DNA of 64,000 nt from Abditibacterium sp. (GTDB lineage Bacteria; Armatimonadota; Abditibacteriia; Abditibacteriales; Abditibacteriaceae): the NCBI GenBank assembly GCA_030448265.1, contig JAUJNG010000013.1:24582-88581 (forward strand), written 5' to 3'. The notes beneath the pieces were generated by a model. The model had not been told where the DNA came from. It searched no databases and saw only the letters and a program-made list of their open reading frames with translations. This document shows, piece after piece, positions 35,290 to 44,017 of the stretch. Numbering within the stretch: position 1 is the first letter of the stretch; each line of letters starts with the position of its first letter. Position numbers and translations under genes: made by a program.

Positions 35290-36732
35290 TTACTCCCCTC
35301 GCGCTTGAAACAGGCGCGTAAAACGAGTGCCAAAAACCGCCGCGAGGTTCGCGCCCAGTTCTTCCATCGCGTTGCGCGTGCCGGAAGCGTCGGGGTCTTC
35401 GAGTCGGGGCGCCAGAAAAACGGCGTTGACGAGTCGCGGCACGAGCGACACCGCAAAGAGCAAATGGTAGTTGACGAAGTGCATTCCGGCGACTTCGAAG
35501 TGCCAGAACGCGAGTTTTTCGACCGCCACGCCCGCGCCCCAGGACGTGAGGGCGAAGGTGGTTCCGGCGCAAATCGAGAACAGCGCGGTGAGCGTGGGGC
35601 GCGGCAGATGCGGACAGGCGCGCGTGATGAAATTGAGGTTGGAGATTTCGTAGGCGCAAAACATGATGCCAGAGAAAAACAGCACTATGGCAAGGCCGAT
35701 TTTGTTTTCGGGCAAAGCGAACAGCCAGCAAATCGGCACCACCAGCATCCCCACCGAGGCGAAACGCATCATGGGCCGCGTGCCGTAACTTTTGGCGATG
35801 CGGCCCCACCAGCGCGCCGAAAGCGCCACGCCCAGAAGCGGGCAAATCGTGAGCAAAAAACCGGTCTGGGTTTTGTCGAATTGGAGAAATTCGAGGCAAA
35901 ACAGCCACAAAAGCGGGCCGCTCGAAGCGAATCCGATCATGGCGAAGGTCGTAAAAAGCAGGTAATTTCGCACCGCGCGCTGGCGCAGCGGCTCGCGCAG
36001 CGAAGCCCAGAACGGCGACGAATGCTGCGGTTTGGCCTCGCGCGGCGGTTCGCGCACGCCCAGAAAAACCGCGATGTCGAGAACGCCGCAGCACGCCGCA
36101 ACGGTGAGCAGCGCCGAATAGGTGAGCAGCGGCGTCCACTCGCCCTGAGTTTGGGCTTTGAACCATCCGGCGTGGTCGGCGATGCCGCCGCCAATTAGAA
36201 CCGCAAAAATCGCCACGATGGTGCCGACTTGACTGCGGCGCGCCCAGAAAATCGGCCCGATGCGGTCGGGGATGAGCGCGCTCATCCAGGCGAAAAAAGC
36301 GGGACTGGCAAACGCCTGGGCCACGCTCGACAGCAGGACGCAGCCGATAAAAACCGGCAGCATCGCTGGGCGCGGCACCAGGGCGGGAAAAACGTGATGG
36401 AGAAGCGGCAGCATCGCCGCCAAAACCCAGAGCAGGCGGCTCGACAGACCGGCACACAGCATCATGGTGCGCGGCGCGATGCCGGTTTCAACCAGACGCG
36501 CGGCGGGAATCTGCAAAAAGGCCATCAACGGGTTCATGCCCGCCAAAAGGCCGAAAACGGCTTCGGAGGCGCCCAGTTGACGCGCGAAAGCCGCGTAAAC
36601 CGCGCCCGCCGAAAGCTGCAAAAACACCGCGCCAAACGACCAGCCCAAAATGACGCGGCTCATCGAAAGCCGAGTCTCCTCTCCCGAAAGCCGTGGCGCG
36701 CCGGAAAGGTCGGAAGAAAGAGCGGGATTCAT
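35290..36732 (-). CDS. Major facilitator superfamily transporter
   Basis: The 480-residue protein has about 12 membrane helices. Helices 2-3 carry GLLAGMNPLMAFLQIPAARLVE, a variant of the MFS loop motif, and helices 4-6 are broken by charged loops (RRSQVGTIVAI, VREPPREAKPQ). It is a secondary transporter of unknown substrate in the inner membrane. It resembles MFS proteins found as single genes in Armatimonadota and Planctomycetota, but no specific subfamily is assigned. It is bounded by an inverted repeat on the left. Confidence 0.85.
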   Translation of the reverse strand: MNPALSSDLSGAPRLSGEETRLSMSRVILGWSFGAVFLQLSAGAVYAAFARQLGASEAVFGLLAGMNPLMAFLQIPAARLVETGIAPRTMMLCAGLSSRLLWVLAAMLPLLHHVFPALVPRPAMLPVFIGCVLLSSVAQAFASPAFFAWMSALIPDRIGPIFWARRSQVGTIVAIFAVLIGGGIADHAGWFKAQTQGEWTPLLTYSALLTVAACCGVLDIAVFLGVREPPREAKPQHSSPFWASLREPLRQRAVRNYLLFTTFAMIGFASSGPLLWLFCLEFLQFDKTQTGFLLTICPLLGVALSARWWGRIAKSYGTRPMMRFASVGMLVVPICWLFALPENKIGLAIVLFFSGIMFCAYEISNLNFITRACPHLPRPTLTALFSICAGTTFALTSWGAGVAVEKLAFWHFEVAGMHFVNYHLLFAVSLVPRLVNAVFLAPRLEDPDASGTRNAMEELGANLAAVFGTRFTRLFQARGE

Positions 36733-36841
36733 GGGGCAAAAAGAAAAACGGACGAGGAATTCGCCGTTTTGGAAGAAGAACCGAGTTGAATTTTCGCAGG
36801 GTTACCGGTTCTGCGATGGGGACATGACTTATCGCAACAAT

Positions 36842-36873
36842 AAAAAGTCCCGACGCGCGCGTCGGGACTTTTT
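36842..36873. terminator. Perfect palindromic bidirectional terminator
   Basis: A 32-base perfect palindrome (AAAAAGTCCCGACGCG and its complement) has A and T tracts at both ends. It ends the reverse-strand gene at 36888 and could also stop forward read-through toward it. Confidence 0.92.
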
Positions 36874-36887
36874 GTGTTGACGAAAAA

Positions 36888-37661
36888 TTAAAAGTCGCCG
36901 CCTCCGAAATCTCCGCCAAAGTCACCGCCATCGAAACCGCCAGCGTCGGCGCCAGGATCGCCGTAAGCATCGGACGAAGCGTCATAACCCGCGTCCTGAA
37001 ACCCGCCGTCCGCCGGATCGCCGTAAGGGTCGGCAGACGAATCCAGACCGGCTTCCTGAAAATCGGCGCCCGCATAATCGGTAACGCCGCCATCGACGGC
37101 TGCGGCTTCGGGCGAGCCTTGAAACGCCCCTTCGTTGCTGGGATTGGAGAAAAACGAGTGGGCAATCGAACTTCCGATGAAACCGCCCGCCACGCTGGCC
37201 AGCAGCGAACCGGCCAGCATTCCGCCCATGCCACCCATCATTCCACCGCCCATCATGCCGCCGCCCATTTGATTTCCGCCCATCTGGTTGGCGCCGCCGA
37301 ACATCCGATTCATCGCGCCAGGCTGACGCACTTCGGCGCGCGTCGCGGCGCGCGCCAAATCGCGCGGGTCGTCGCTGAGATGGCGCGTTTCCGCTTCGGG
37401 CAGGGTTTGCGACATCTGCTGCAACACCATCTGGCGCTGCTCCGGCGTCAGGCGCGCGAAGGCTTCGGCGTGCGCCTGCTCCAATTCTTCGGGCGGAGCG
37501 GTTTGCAGCATATAGCGATAGCGCGCAATCGCCTGCTCGTCGGCGTTTTGCGGGCGTTGGCGCGCTGGCGCGACATCGCGCCGAGGCTGGCCGAAACCGG
37601 CTTGATTTTGTGGCTGCTGGTCGTCGTTATTGCGACCGAAAAGTGCATCGAGAATTCCCAT
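36888..37661 (-). CDS. Conserved hypothetical protein with Met/Gly and Asp/Gly low-complexity regions
   Basis: The 257-residue protein starts MGILDALFGRN. A helical region (RYRYMLQTAPPEELEQAHAE then ARLTPEQRQMVLQQMS) follows; it is shared by a widespread uncharacterised family. A Met/Gly-rich stretch (MGGGMMGGGMMGGMGG) comes before a hydrophobic Gly-zipper segment (AGSLLASVAGGFIGSSIA). The C-terminal tail is built of degenerate Asp/Gly/Tyr repeats (SSADPYGDPADGGFQDAG). The tail suggests cation binding or a disordered acidic segment. AGGAG precedes the ATG. Function is unknown. Confidence 0.7.
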   Translation of the reverse strand: MGILDALFGRNNDDQQPQNQAGFGQPRRDVAPARQRPQNADEQAIARYRYMLQTAPPEELEQAHAEAFARLTPEQRQMVLQQMSQTLPEAETRHLSDDPRDLARAATRAEVRQPGAMNRMFGGANQMGGNQMGGGMMGGGMMGGMGGMLAGSLLASVAGGFIGSSIAHSFFSNPSNEGAFQGSPEAAAVDGGVTDYAGADFQEAGLDSSADPYGDPADGGFQDAGYDASSDAYGDPGADAGGFDGGDFGGDFGGGDF

Positions 37662-37711
37662 GGTGTCACTCCTTCTCCCACGGCAGAGCCAAACCAGGGC
37701 CGAAATCGGGT

Positions 37712-38533
37712 TTAGCGGGGCCGCGCGAAAAGTTGTGTGATCCAGATGTCGCCCGAAGCGTTGGCGGCGATGCCGATGCCCAGTTTGGTGGCGCCGTCGA
37801 GCAGGATGTTGGAGCGGTGGCCTGGCGAATCCATGAGCGATTTATGGGCGTCGCGGATGTCGGAATCGCTCAAAAACGAGCGGCTGCCCCAGGCGCGAAA
37901 CACGTTTTCCGCCACCAGGCGCGGCGTTTTGCCGACGCCCGCGATGTAACGGTCGAGCGGGTCTTTCAAACTCGGCGTGGGCGATTCGTGGGCGAAATAC
38001 TTTTTGTCGCGCATCTCGGCGGAGTGGGCGCGCGCCACGCTCGCCATTGTCTCGTCCCAGGCGAGCGGCGCGAGTTTTTTCCCCGCGCGCTCGTTGTTGA
38101 CGATTTGTAGCATCAGCTTTTCGAGCCGCAAAACGCGGGCGTCGTTGGTTTGCAGCGTCGCGCCCGCCGTATTCGTGTTGGAGCGCCGCGCCGCGATTTC
38201 ATAGGGCTGCGAAGCGCCAAAACGCGAAAGGTAGGCGGCGACGAAGTTGGTCGGGCTGGACACGCCTTCGAGAGTCTGGCGGGCGCGGGTTGGATCGCCG
38301 GCTTTTTCTTCGAGATAGGCCAGCAAAACCGCGCTTTCGGGCGCGATTTCGCCGCGCTGCAAACTCGATTGCAGCAAAATGCGCGCGTTTTGCGCCCTGC
38401 CCGCGCCGAGTTGGTCGAGCGCGGCGCGATATTCGGTGAGCGCGATGGCGTCGGAAGCGGTCTGGGTGCGCGCAAACTGCGCGCACCCCAGAACGCCGCC
38501 CAAAAGCAGCGTCGAGACGAGAAAAGGTTTCAT
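37712..38533 (-). CDS. Exported CAP/SCP-PR1 domain protein, probable lipoprotein
   Basis: The 273-residue product has a signal sequence with a lipobox-like LLGGVLGC, a helical repeat-like middle (about 30-125), and a C-terminal CAP domain. The CAP motifs are IVNNERAGKKLAPLAWDE, HSAEMRDKKYFAHESP, NVFRAWGS and SPGHRSNILLDGATKLGIG. The His and Glu residues that form the CAP cavity are present. Bacterial CAP proteins act outside the membrane, with ligand or enzymatic roles that vary. ATG 38533 is chosen over an upstream TTG. Confidence 0.88.
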   Translation of the reverse strand: MKPFLVSTLLLGGVLGCAQFARTQTASDAIALTEYRAALDQLGAGRAQNARILLQSSLQRGEIAPESAVLLAYLEEKAGDPTRARQTLEGVSSPTNFVAAYLSRFGASQPYEIAARRSNTNTAGATLQTNDARVLRLEKLMLQIVNNERAGKKLAPLAWDETMASVARAHSAEMRDKKYFAHESPTPSLKDPLDRYIAGVGKTPRLVAENVFRAWGSRSFLSDSDIRDAHKSLMDSPGHRSNILLDGATKLGIGIAANASGDIWITQLFARPR

Positions 38534-38611
38534 AAGCAAGTGGAGAAGGCGAGATTTCGGCCAAAAGCCAACCGAGCAGACGAGAAGAAGGGCTGGGAGT
38601 TGCGCGCGTGT

Positions 38612-38650
38612 TGACCGGTTCCCTCTCGCTTCGGGAGAGGGAACCGGTCA
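38612..38650. repeat. Short inverted repeat, 16-bp arms (GACCGGTTCCCTCTC family)
   Basis: TGACCGGTTCCCTCTC and its complement flank a 7-base loop (GCTTCGG). The same arm opens the larger repeat at 58621. It lies between the CAP gene and the cobA-hemD fusion. Confidence 0.88.
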
Positions 38651-38664
38651 CATCCACACCCGCC

Positions 38665-40152
38665 CTACTCCATCAACGCCGCCGCCAGCGCTTCCACCGA
38701 CGCCTCCCCTGCCACTACATCAGCTTCCAATCCACATTCGCGCGCGGTTTGCGCCGTCACCGGCCCAATCGCGGCGACTTGAAAATGATGGCGATGCGCC
38801 GCGACCCACTCGTCACCAAACGCCGCCACAAAGTTTTTCACCGTCGAAGACGAGGTAAAAGTCACCCAATTTACCGCGCCGCGCTCGATTTGCTCGCGCG
38901 CCGCCTCGACGCCCGAATGGTCGGGAAGCGTGCGATAGACCGGCGCGATGGTCACTTCCGCGCCGCCCTCGCGCAGTCGTTCCTCCAACACTTCGCGGCC
39001 TTCGAGGGCGCGAACCACCAGAATTTGGCGCCCCTTGGCGCCGCGCTCCAGCAGGCCCGCCGCCACGTTTTCCGAAATCGAACTTTGTGGCACGAAATCG
39101 GGCCGGATGCCGCGTTTTCGCAGCGCCGCCACCGTCGCGGGGCCAATCGCTGCGACCTGCGACGGCCCGAAAACGCGCGCGTCGAGTTTCAACTCATCCA
39201 ACTTGCGGAAAAAATGCGCCACGCCGTTGGTGGAAGTGAAAACGATCCATTCGTGACGCATCAAAAGTGGAATTTCCGCGTCCAAAACCGGCGTTTCGGG
39301 CAATGGCTCGACACGAATCGTGGGGCATTCCACCACCTGAGCGCCCAGTTTTTGCAGCCCTTCGACCAGACTCGACGCCTGCTGCCGCGCGCGCGTCACG
39401 ACAACGGTTTGGCCCCACATTGGCCGGTTATCGAACCAGCGCAGACGGTCGCGCAGATTGACCACTTCGCCCACCACAATCAGCGCGGGAGCTTTTAATT
39501 TCGCTCTGGCGACTTCTTCTTCAATGGTTTCGAGCGTGCCGACGACGGTTTCCTGCTCGCTTCGCGTGCCCCAGCGCACGAGGGCGACCGGCTTTTGCGG
39601 CGCATCGCCGCGCTCCAAGAGCCGCGCCACGATAAGCGGCAAAGCGCGCACGCCCATCAAAAACACCAGCGTATCGGCGGCGGGAATCGCGTCGGGGGGC
39701 GCGTCGTCGCTCGCGGTGTGGCCGGTCACGACGGCAAAACTGGTGGCAACCTCGCGGTGCGTGACGGGAATTCCAGCGTAAGCGGGCGCCGCAAGCGCGC
39801 TCGTCACGCCTGGCACGATTTCGAAGGGAATCTGGGCCTCGAAACACGCCAGTGCTTCCTCGCCGCCGCGTCCGAACACGAACGGATCGCCGCCTTTGAG
39901 ACGGCACACCGCTTTGCCCTCGCGCGCCCGCTCGATGAGAATCGCGTTGATTTCCTCCTGCGTCAGCGAATGTGCCCCCGCGCGCTTGCCGGCATAAATC
40001 AGTTCGGCATCGCGGCGCGCATTGGCCAGCAGTTCGGGATTGACGAGCGCATCGTAAACCACGACATCGGCGCTTTGCACCCTTTCGTGGCCGCGTTTGG
40101 TGATCAGTCCGACATCGCCAGGGCCGGCGCCGACTAAAGAAACGGTTGCCAT
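38665..40152 (-). CDS. cobA-hemD: Uroporphyrinogen-III C-methyltransferase / uroporphyrinogen-III synthase fusion
   Basis: The N-terminal half (about 1-245) is a SUMT: VSLVGAGPGDVGLITKRGHE, VCRLKGGDPFVFGRGGEEAL and PAYAGIPVTHREVATSFAVV. The C-terminal half (about 250-495) is a HemD synthase with VVVTRARQQASSLVEGLQKL, FTSTNGV and WVTFTSSSTVKNF. The fusion converts hydroxymethylbilane to uroporphyrinogen III and methylates it to precorrin-2, at the branch between haem and sirohaem/cobalamin. ATG 40152 gives the SUMT N terminus. It ends the hem gene run and sits 5 bases after a GNAT gene. Confidence 0.95.
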   Translation of the reverse strand: MATVSLVGAGPGDVGLITKRGHERVQSADVVVYDALVNPELLANARRDAELIYAGKRAGAHSLTQEEINAILIERAREGKAVCRLKGGDPFVFGRGGEEALACFEAQIPFEIVPGVTSALAAPAYAGIPVTHREVATSFAVVTGHTASDDAPPDAIPAADTLVFLMGVRALPLIVARLLERGDAPQKPVALVRWGTRSEQETVVGTLETIEEEVARAKLKAPALIVVGEVVNLRDRLRWFDNRPMWGQTVVVTRARQQASSLVEGLQKLGAQVVECPTIRVEPLPETPVLDAEIPLLMRHEWIVFTSTNGVAHFFRKLDELKLDARVFGPSQVAAIGPATVAALRKRGIRPDFVPQSSISENVAAGLLERGAKGRQILVVRALEGREVLEERLREGGAEVTIAPVYRTLPDHSGVEAAREQIERGAVNWVTFTSSSTVKNFVAAFGDEWVAAHRHHFQVAAIGPVTAQTARECGLEADVVAGEASVEALAAALME

Positions 40153-40157
40153 GATTT

Positions 40158-40739
40158 TCAATTTGCCAGAAACCTTTCCAGGCGCGCCTTTACGTCGGGC
40201 CATTCGCGGTCTAAAATCGAGTAATACACCGAGTCGCGCACGAAACCGTCGGGCAGGATCATGTGCTGGCGCAAAACGCCCTCTTTCTGAGCGCCGATGC
40301 GTTCCAGAGCGCGCTGCGACCGCTCGTTGCGCGCGTCGGTTTTGAAGAAAACCCGCACCAAACCCAGCGTTTCAAAGCCGTGTCGCAAGAGCAGAAATTT
40401 GCATTCGGTGTTGATGCGCGTGCGCCAGACCATAGGCGAAAGCCAGGTCGCGCCGATTTCGACCGAGCGATTTGTGGCGCTAAAATCCAGGAATCGCGTT
40501 GAACCGACCAGTCTTCCCGATTCGCCGTCTCGAATCGCAAAGGGCAACTGCTCGCCGCGACTTTGCTTTTCGAGCGCTTCGGCGATAAACGCCTCGACAT
40601 CCTTCAAAGACGCCATGCGCCGGAAGAAAAACGGCCAAATCTCCGGCGCCTGCGCCACCTGCCAGAGCGCTTCGGTGTGCGCCATGCGGAGCGGTTCGAG
40701 CCGAGCGCGCTGGCCGGAAAGAACGATTTCTTGCATCAT
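40158..40739 (-). CDS. GNAT-family N-acetyltransferase (RimJ/RimL-like)
   Basis: The 193-residue protein has the RimJ/RimL layout: RARLEPLRMAHTEALWQVAQ, then VGSTRFLDFSATNRSVEIGA, the acetyl-CoA loop region KFLLLRHGFETLGLVRVFFK, and NERSQRALERIGAQKEGVLR. It should acetylate an amino group of a protein or small molecule. It lies between hemC and cobA-hemD with gaps of only 12 and 5 bases, so it is co-transcribed with haem genes, although no haem role is known for this family. Confidence 0.9.
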   Translation of the reverse strand: MMQEIVLSGQRARLEPLRMAHTEALWQVAQAPEIWPFFFRRMASLKDVEAFIAEALEKQSRGEQLPFAIRDGESGRLVGSTRFLDFSATNRSVEIGATWLSPMVWRTRINTECKFLLLRHGFETLGLVRVFFKTDARNERSQRALERIGAQKEGVLRQHMILPDGFVRDSVYYSILDREWPDVKARLERFLAN

Positions 40740-40751
40740 TTCGCGTGGGAT

Positions 40752-41684
40752 TCAACCCAGAATTTCTCCCGCGCCTTTTTCCAGCAGCGAACGCGCCGCG
40801 CGTTCTCCCACCAGTTGCGGCGAGCCGCTGCCCTGCACCGTCACCGCGATGCGCTCGCGGCCATCGGGCGAACACACGACGGCGTGCATCGAAATGCCCT
40901 CGCCCACCGCGCGCGCCAGAGCGCCCAATGGCGTCGAACAACCTGCTTCGAGATGGGCAACTAAAGCGCGTTCGGCTTCGATGGCATTGCGCGTCGGCCC
41001 ATCTTCGAGCGCCATCAAAACGGCGCGAGTGTCGAGATCGTCGCGGCGGCTTTGCAGCGCGAGGGCGCCCTGCCCTGGCGCGGGGACGAACCAGCTTTCC
41101 GGCAAATTGAGCGTGTTGGGCGCCTCGATTTCCAGCCGATTGAGTCCGGCGCGCGCCAGAACGATGGCGTGAAAGCCTTCTTCGTGCAGCTTGCGAATTC
41201 GGGTGTCGATGTTGCCGCGCACGTCGTCGATTTGCAAATCGGAGCGCAGATTTTTGAGCATCGCGGCGCGGCGCAGACTGGAAGTTCCCACCCGCGCGCC
41301 GAGCGGCAGAATTTTGAGCGCGAGGTCGCCGGTTTCCTGAGTCGGGACGTTGAAATCGTGCAAAATCAGCGTGTCGCAGGGGTTTTCGCGCGCCGGAACC
41401 GCCGCCAGCGTGAGGCCATCGGGCATCGCGGGCGGCAAATCTTTGAGCGAATGCACGGCGAAATCAATGGCGCCATTTAAAAGCGCGTCTTCGATTTCAA
41501 GGGTAAACACGCCTTTGCCGCCGATTTGCGGCAGGGGCTGGCCCTGATTCTTGTCGCCGGTGGTGCGAATGACGTGTTCTTCGAGCGTTAAATCGGGATG
41601 CAAATTTTCCAACTGACGCGCAACGAGACGGGCCTGCGCCAGTGCCAGAGGGCTGCCGCGCGTGCCCATTTTCAAAATTTTCAT
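40752..41684 (-). CDS. hemC: Hydroxymethylbilane synthase (porphobilinogen deaminase)
   Basis: The 310-residue protein is a typical HemC: KMGTRGSPLALAQARLVARQ, KGVFTLEIEDALLNGAIDFA with HSLKDLP, GARVGTSSLRRAAML, and the dipyrromethane cofactor Cys at C249 in HLEAGCSTPLGA. It polymerises four porphobilinogens. ATG 41684 is chosen since it gives the family N terminus; an inverted repeat lies directly upstream, between it and hemX. Confidence 0.96.
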   Translation of the reverse strand: MKILKMGTRGSPLALAQARLVARQLENLHPDLTLEEHVIRTTGDKNQGQPLPQIGGKGVFTLEIEDALLNGAIDFAVHSLKDLPPAMPDGLTLAAVPARENPCDTLILHDFNVPTQETGDLALKILPLGARVGTSSLRRAAMLKNLRSDLQIDDVRGNIDTRIRKLHEEGFHAIVLARAGLNRLEIEAPNTLNLPESWFVPAPGQGALALQSRRDDLDTRAVLMALEDGPTRNAIEAERALVAHLEAGCSTPLGALARAVGEGISMHAVVCSPDGRERIAVTVQGSGSPQLVGERAARSLLEKGAGEILG

Positions 41685-41698
41685 AGGGAATTTGAAGG

Positions 41699-41786
41699 AA
41701 TCAACCACAGAGACACGGAGACACAGAGGATTTTGGAGATTTTGTCCCTTTTAATTCTCTGTGTCTCCGTGCCTCTGTGGTTGATT
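41699..41786. repeat. Long inverted repeat (CCACAGAGACAC family), about 32-bp arms
   Basis: AATCAACCACAGAGACACGG with ACACAGAG pairs with AATTCTCTGTGTCTCCGTGC and CTCTGTGG. It lies between hemX and hemC. The same family occurs at 42638, 49861 and 51283. Confidence 0.9.
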
Positions 41787-41795
41787 TTTAACGTT

Positions 41796-42632
41796 CTAAG
41801 AAGCCGGAACCAGATGCGGCACACCGAAAAATGAGATCGCCATCACCACGAAGCCGTAAATCACGACCAGATTGGAGCGGCGACCGTGCCAGCCCAGGCG
41901 CCAGCGCGTGAGCAGATAAAGCGCGAAAATCGCCCACGTCGCGGTCGAAAAGAGCACTTTGGGATCGCGCAGCGCCGAATAAGTGGGATTTTGCGCCGTC
42001 GAAAACGCCACGCTTAAAATGAGCGCGAGAGTCAAAAGCGCCAGCCCAAACGCCGTCGCGCGATAAATCCAGTCGTCGGCCACGCCCAGCGAGGGCAGTT
42101 TCTGCCACAATCCCGACAGCTTTTTGCGTTTGAGCAAGCCTTCCTGCACCAGATAAAGCAGCGACGCCGCAAAAGCAAACGCCAGCGCGACGTAGCCCGA
42201 AAGAAAGAAAAAGACGTGCGCCGCGATCCAAAACGCATCCAGCCGTCCGGCGGGCACATAAGAGTGAAGCTGCGGCGCGGTGAGCGAATAGAGCGCCGCG
42301 ATGAGCGCCAGAGGCGCCACAACCGCGCCGCTCGCCGCGCCGATTTTGCGGCCAATCACCAGAAACGACACGATCAAAAACCAGCCGAAAAGCCCCACCA
42401 CGCCCGCTTTAATCAGGAAAAGCGACGGGCCTTGCCCCGCGATGGCGACCAGATGCAGAGTCGCGCCCAGCCAGAGCAGAGTGCGGCCCCAGTCGCCCAG
42501 CGTGCGGTTTTTGGAGTTCTCGACATCGCGCGGCATGAGAAACAAATGCGCCCAGAGCAAAAGCGTGGCGAGCAGGTAAATCGTGGTCGCGGCGAGGAGA
42601 AAGGGAGCTTCGGCGCGGGAGAGGAACAGCAT
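41796..42632 (-). CDS. hemX: HemX/CcsA-like cytochrome c assembly family membrane protein
   Basis: The 278-residue protein has about eight membrane helices and belongs to the cytochrome c assembly (CcsA/HemX) family. Visible are HIS-containing loops LGATLHLVAIAGQG and APQLHSYVPAGRLDAFWIAAHVFFFLSGYVALAF. The tryptophan-rich WWD motif of true CcsA is not evident, which fits HemX better. Its place between hemA and hemC reproduces the hemA-hemX-hemC-hemD order known from Bacillus, where HemX influences glutamyl-tRNA reductase level. The role here is inferred from that context. Confidence 0.8.
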   Translation of the reverse strand: MLFLSRAEAPFLLAATTIYLLATLLLWAHLFLMPRDVENSKNRTLGDWGRTLLWLGATLHLVAIAGQGPSLFLIKAGVVGLFGWFLIVSFLVIGRKIGAASGAVVAPLALIAALYSLTAPQLHSYVPAGRLDAFWIAAHVFFFLSGYVALAFAFAASLLYLVQEGLLKRKKLSGLWQKLPSLGVADDWIYRATAFGLALLTLALILSVAFSTAQNPTYSALRDPKVLFSTATWAIFALYLLTRWRLGWHGRRSNLVVIYGFVVMAISFFGVPHLVPAS

Positions 42633-42637
42633 TAAAC

Positions 42638-42741
42638 GAAGGGATTAACCACAGAGACACGGAGACACAGAGGATAGGGAGGGACAAAATCAAAATCTCA
42701 AAAATTCTCTGTGCCTCCGTGTCTCTGTGGTTAATCCCTTC
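42638..42741. repeat. Long inverted repeat (CCACAGAGACAC family), about 35-bp arms
   Basis: The left arm GAAGGGATTAACCACAGAGA... pairs with a right arm ending GGTTAATCCCTTC, with one or two mismatches. It fills the gap between hemA and hemX and its right arm reaches the hemA stop codon. Confidence 0.88.
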
Positions 42742-44014
42742 ACTTCTCACCTCCCGCGTCAGAGTTCAGTCCAAACGCGCGTTTGAGCGCTTCGGCATCG
42801 CCCGCGCCGCCGTTGCGAAGATGGGAAAGCGGCGCGTGCATCAACTTCCCCGCAATCGCGCGCGCCAAAGTTTCGACGGCGGCGCGGTCTTTGTCGCTCA
42901 GATGCTCCAATTTAGCGAGCGCGGTTTCCACTTCGCCATCTCGCACCTGCGCCGCGCGGCGCGCCAGAGCTGCCATCACGGGCTGGGCGTCGCTGGCAAT
43001 GAGCCATTTTTGCCAGGCGCCGATTTCTTCGTCAATCAGAGTTTCGACGCGCGCGATTTCGCCCGCGCGACCCTTGCGGCCATCTTCGACCACGCGCTCT
43101 AAATCGTCGATATCGAAGAGAAAAACGTCGTCGAGTTCGTTGCACGTCGGCTCGATGTCGCGCGGCACGGCGATGTCGATGAGCAGCAAAGAGCGGCGCC
43201 GTTTTTTGGCCACGGCGGCGATTTGCTCGCGCGTCACGACGTAATGCGGCGCGCGCGTCGAGGCGATGACGATATCGGCGTGTGCCAGACGGTTGGGAAA
43301 TTCGTCCCAGCCGACGGCTTCGGCTCCCGCGCCGGCATCGTCGAAGAGCTGCGCCAGTTCCTGCGCGCGTTCGAGGGTGCGATTGGCCACCAGAACGCGA
43401 TGCGCGCCGCTCGAAACCAAACACTGCGCCACGCGCGCCGACATTTTCCCCGCGCCCAGAATGAGAACGGTGTGACCCGCCAGACCGCCGAAAATCTGGC
43501 GCGCTAACTCGACGGCGGCGGCCCCCACGCTGAGCGCGCCGCGCGAAATGCTGGTTTCGCTCCGCGCGCGCTTGCCGCAGGCAATCGAACGGCGAAACAG
43601 TTCATCCAAATTCGCGCCCGCCGCGCCATGTTTGTGCGCCGCTTCGAGCGCGACTTTCACCTGTCCCAGAATTTCCGCCTCGCCCAGAACCAGCGAATCG
43701 AGGCCCGACGCGACTTCAAACAAATGGCGCGCGGCGCTTTGGTCGTGGGAATAGTGAAGGTGGTTTTCCAGGCCGCGCGGCGCGCCGAAAGGGTGATAAC
43801 CGACCATCGAATCGCGCAAAAGCGGGCCGGAACGGTCATCGCCCCAGGCGTAGATTTCGACGCGATTGCAGGTCGAGAGAATCGCCGCTTCGCGGATTCC
43901 TGGCACATCGCGCACATAACCGAGCGCTTGGCCGAGATGCGAAGCTGAGACGGCAAAGCGCTCGCGCACTTCGACCGGCGCGGTTTTGTGGTTGAGTCCG
44001 AGAAGATGCAGCAT
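42740..44014 (-). CDS. hemA: Glutamyl-tRNA reductase
   Basis: The 424-residue protein has the HemA signature: LGLNHKTAPVEVRERF at the N terminus, catalytic Cys at C49 in ILSTCNRVEIYAWG, LVLGEAEILGQVK, and the NADPH-binding LILGAGKMS followed by VANRT. It makes glutamate-1-semialdehyde, the first committed step of C5-pathway tetrapyrrole synthesis. It starts 3 bases after the precorrin-2 dehydrogenase stop, so those two are tightly coupled. Confidence 0.96.
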   Translation of the reverse strand: MLHLLGLNHKTAPVEVRERFAVSASHLGQALGYVRDVPGIREAAILSTCNRVEIYAWGDDRSGPLLRDSMVGYHPFGAPRGLENHLHYSHDQSAARHLFEVASGLDSLVLGEAEILGQVKVALEAAHKHGAAGANLDELFRRSIACGKRARSETSISRGALSVGAAAVELARQIFGGLAGHTVLILGAGKMSARVAQCLVSSGAHRVLVANRTLERAQELAQLFDDAGAGAEAVGWDEFPNRLAHADIVIASTRAPHYVVTREQIAAVAKKRRRSLLLIDIAVPRDIEPTCNELDDVFLFDIDDLERVVEDGRKGRAGEIARVETLIDEEIGAWQKWLIASDAQPVMAALARRAAQVRDGEVETALAKLEHLSDKDRAAVETLARAIAGKLMHAPLSHLRNGGAGDAEALKRAFGLNSDAGGEK

Positions 44015-44017
44015 TTT

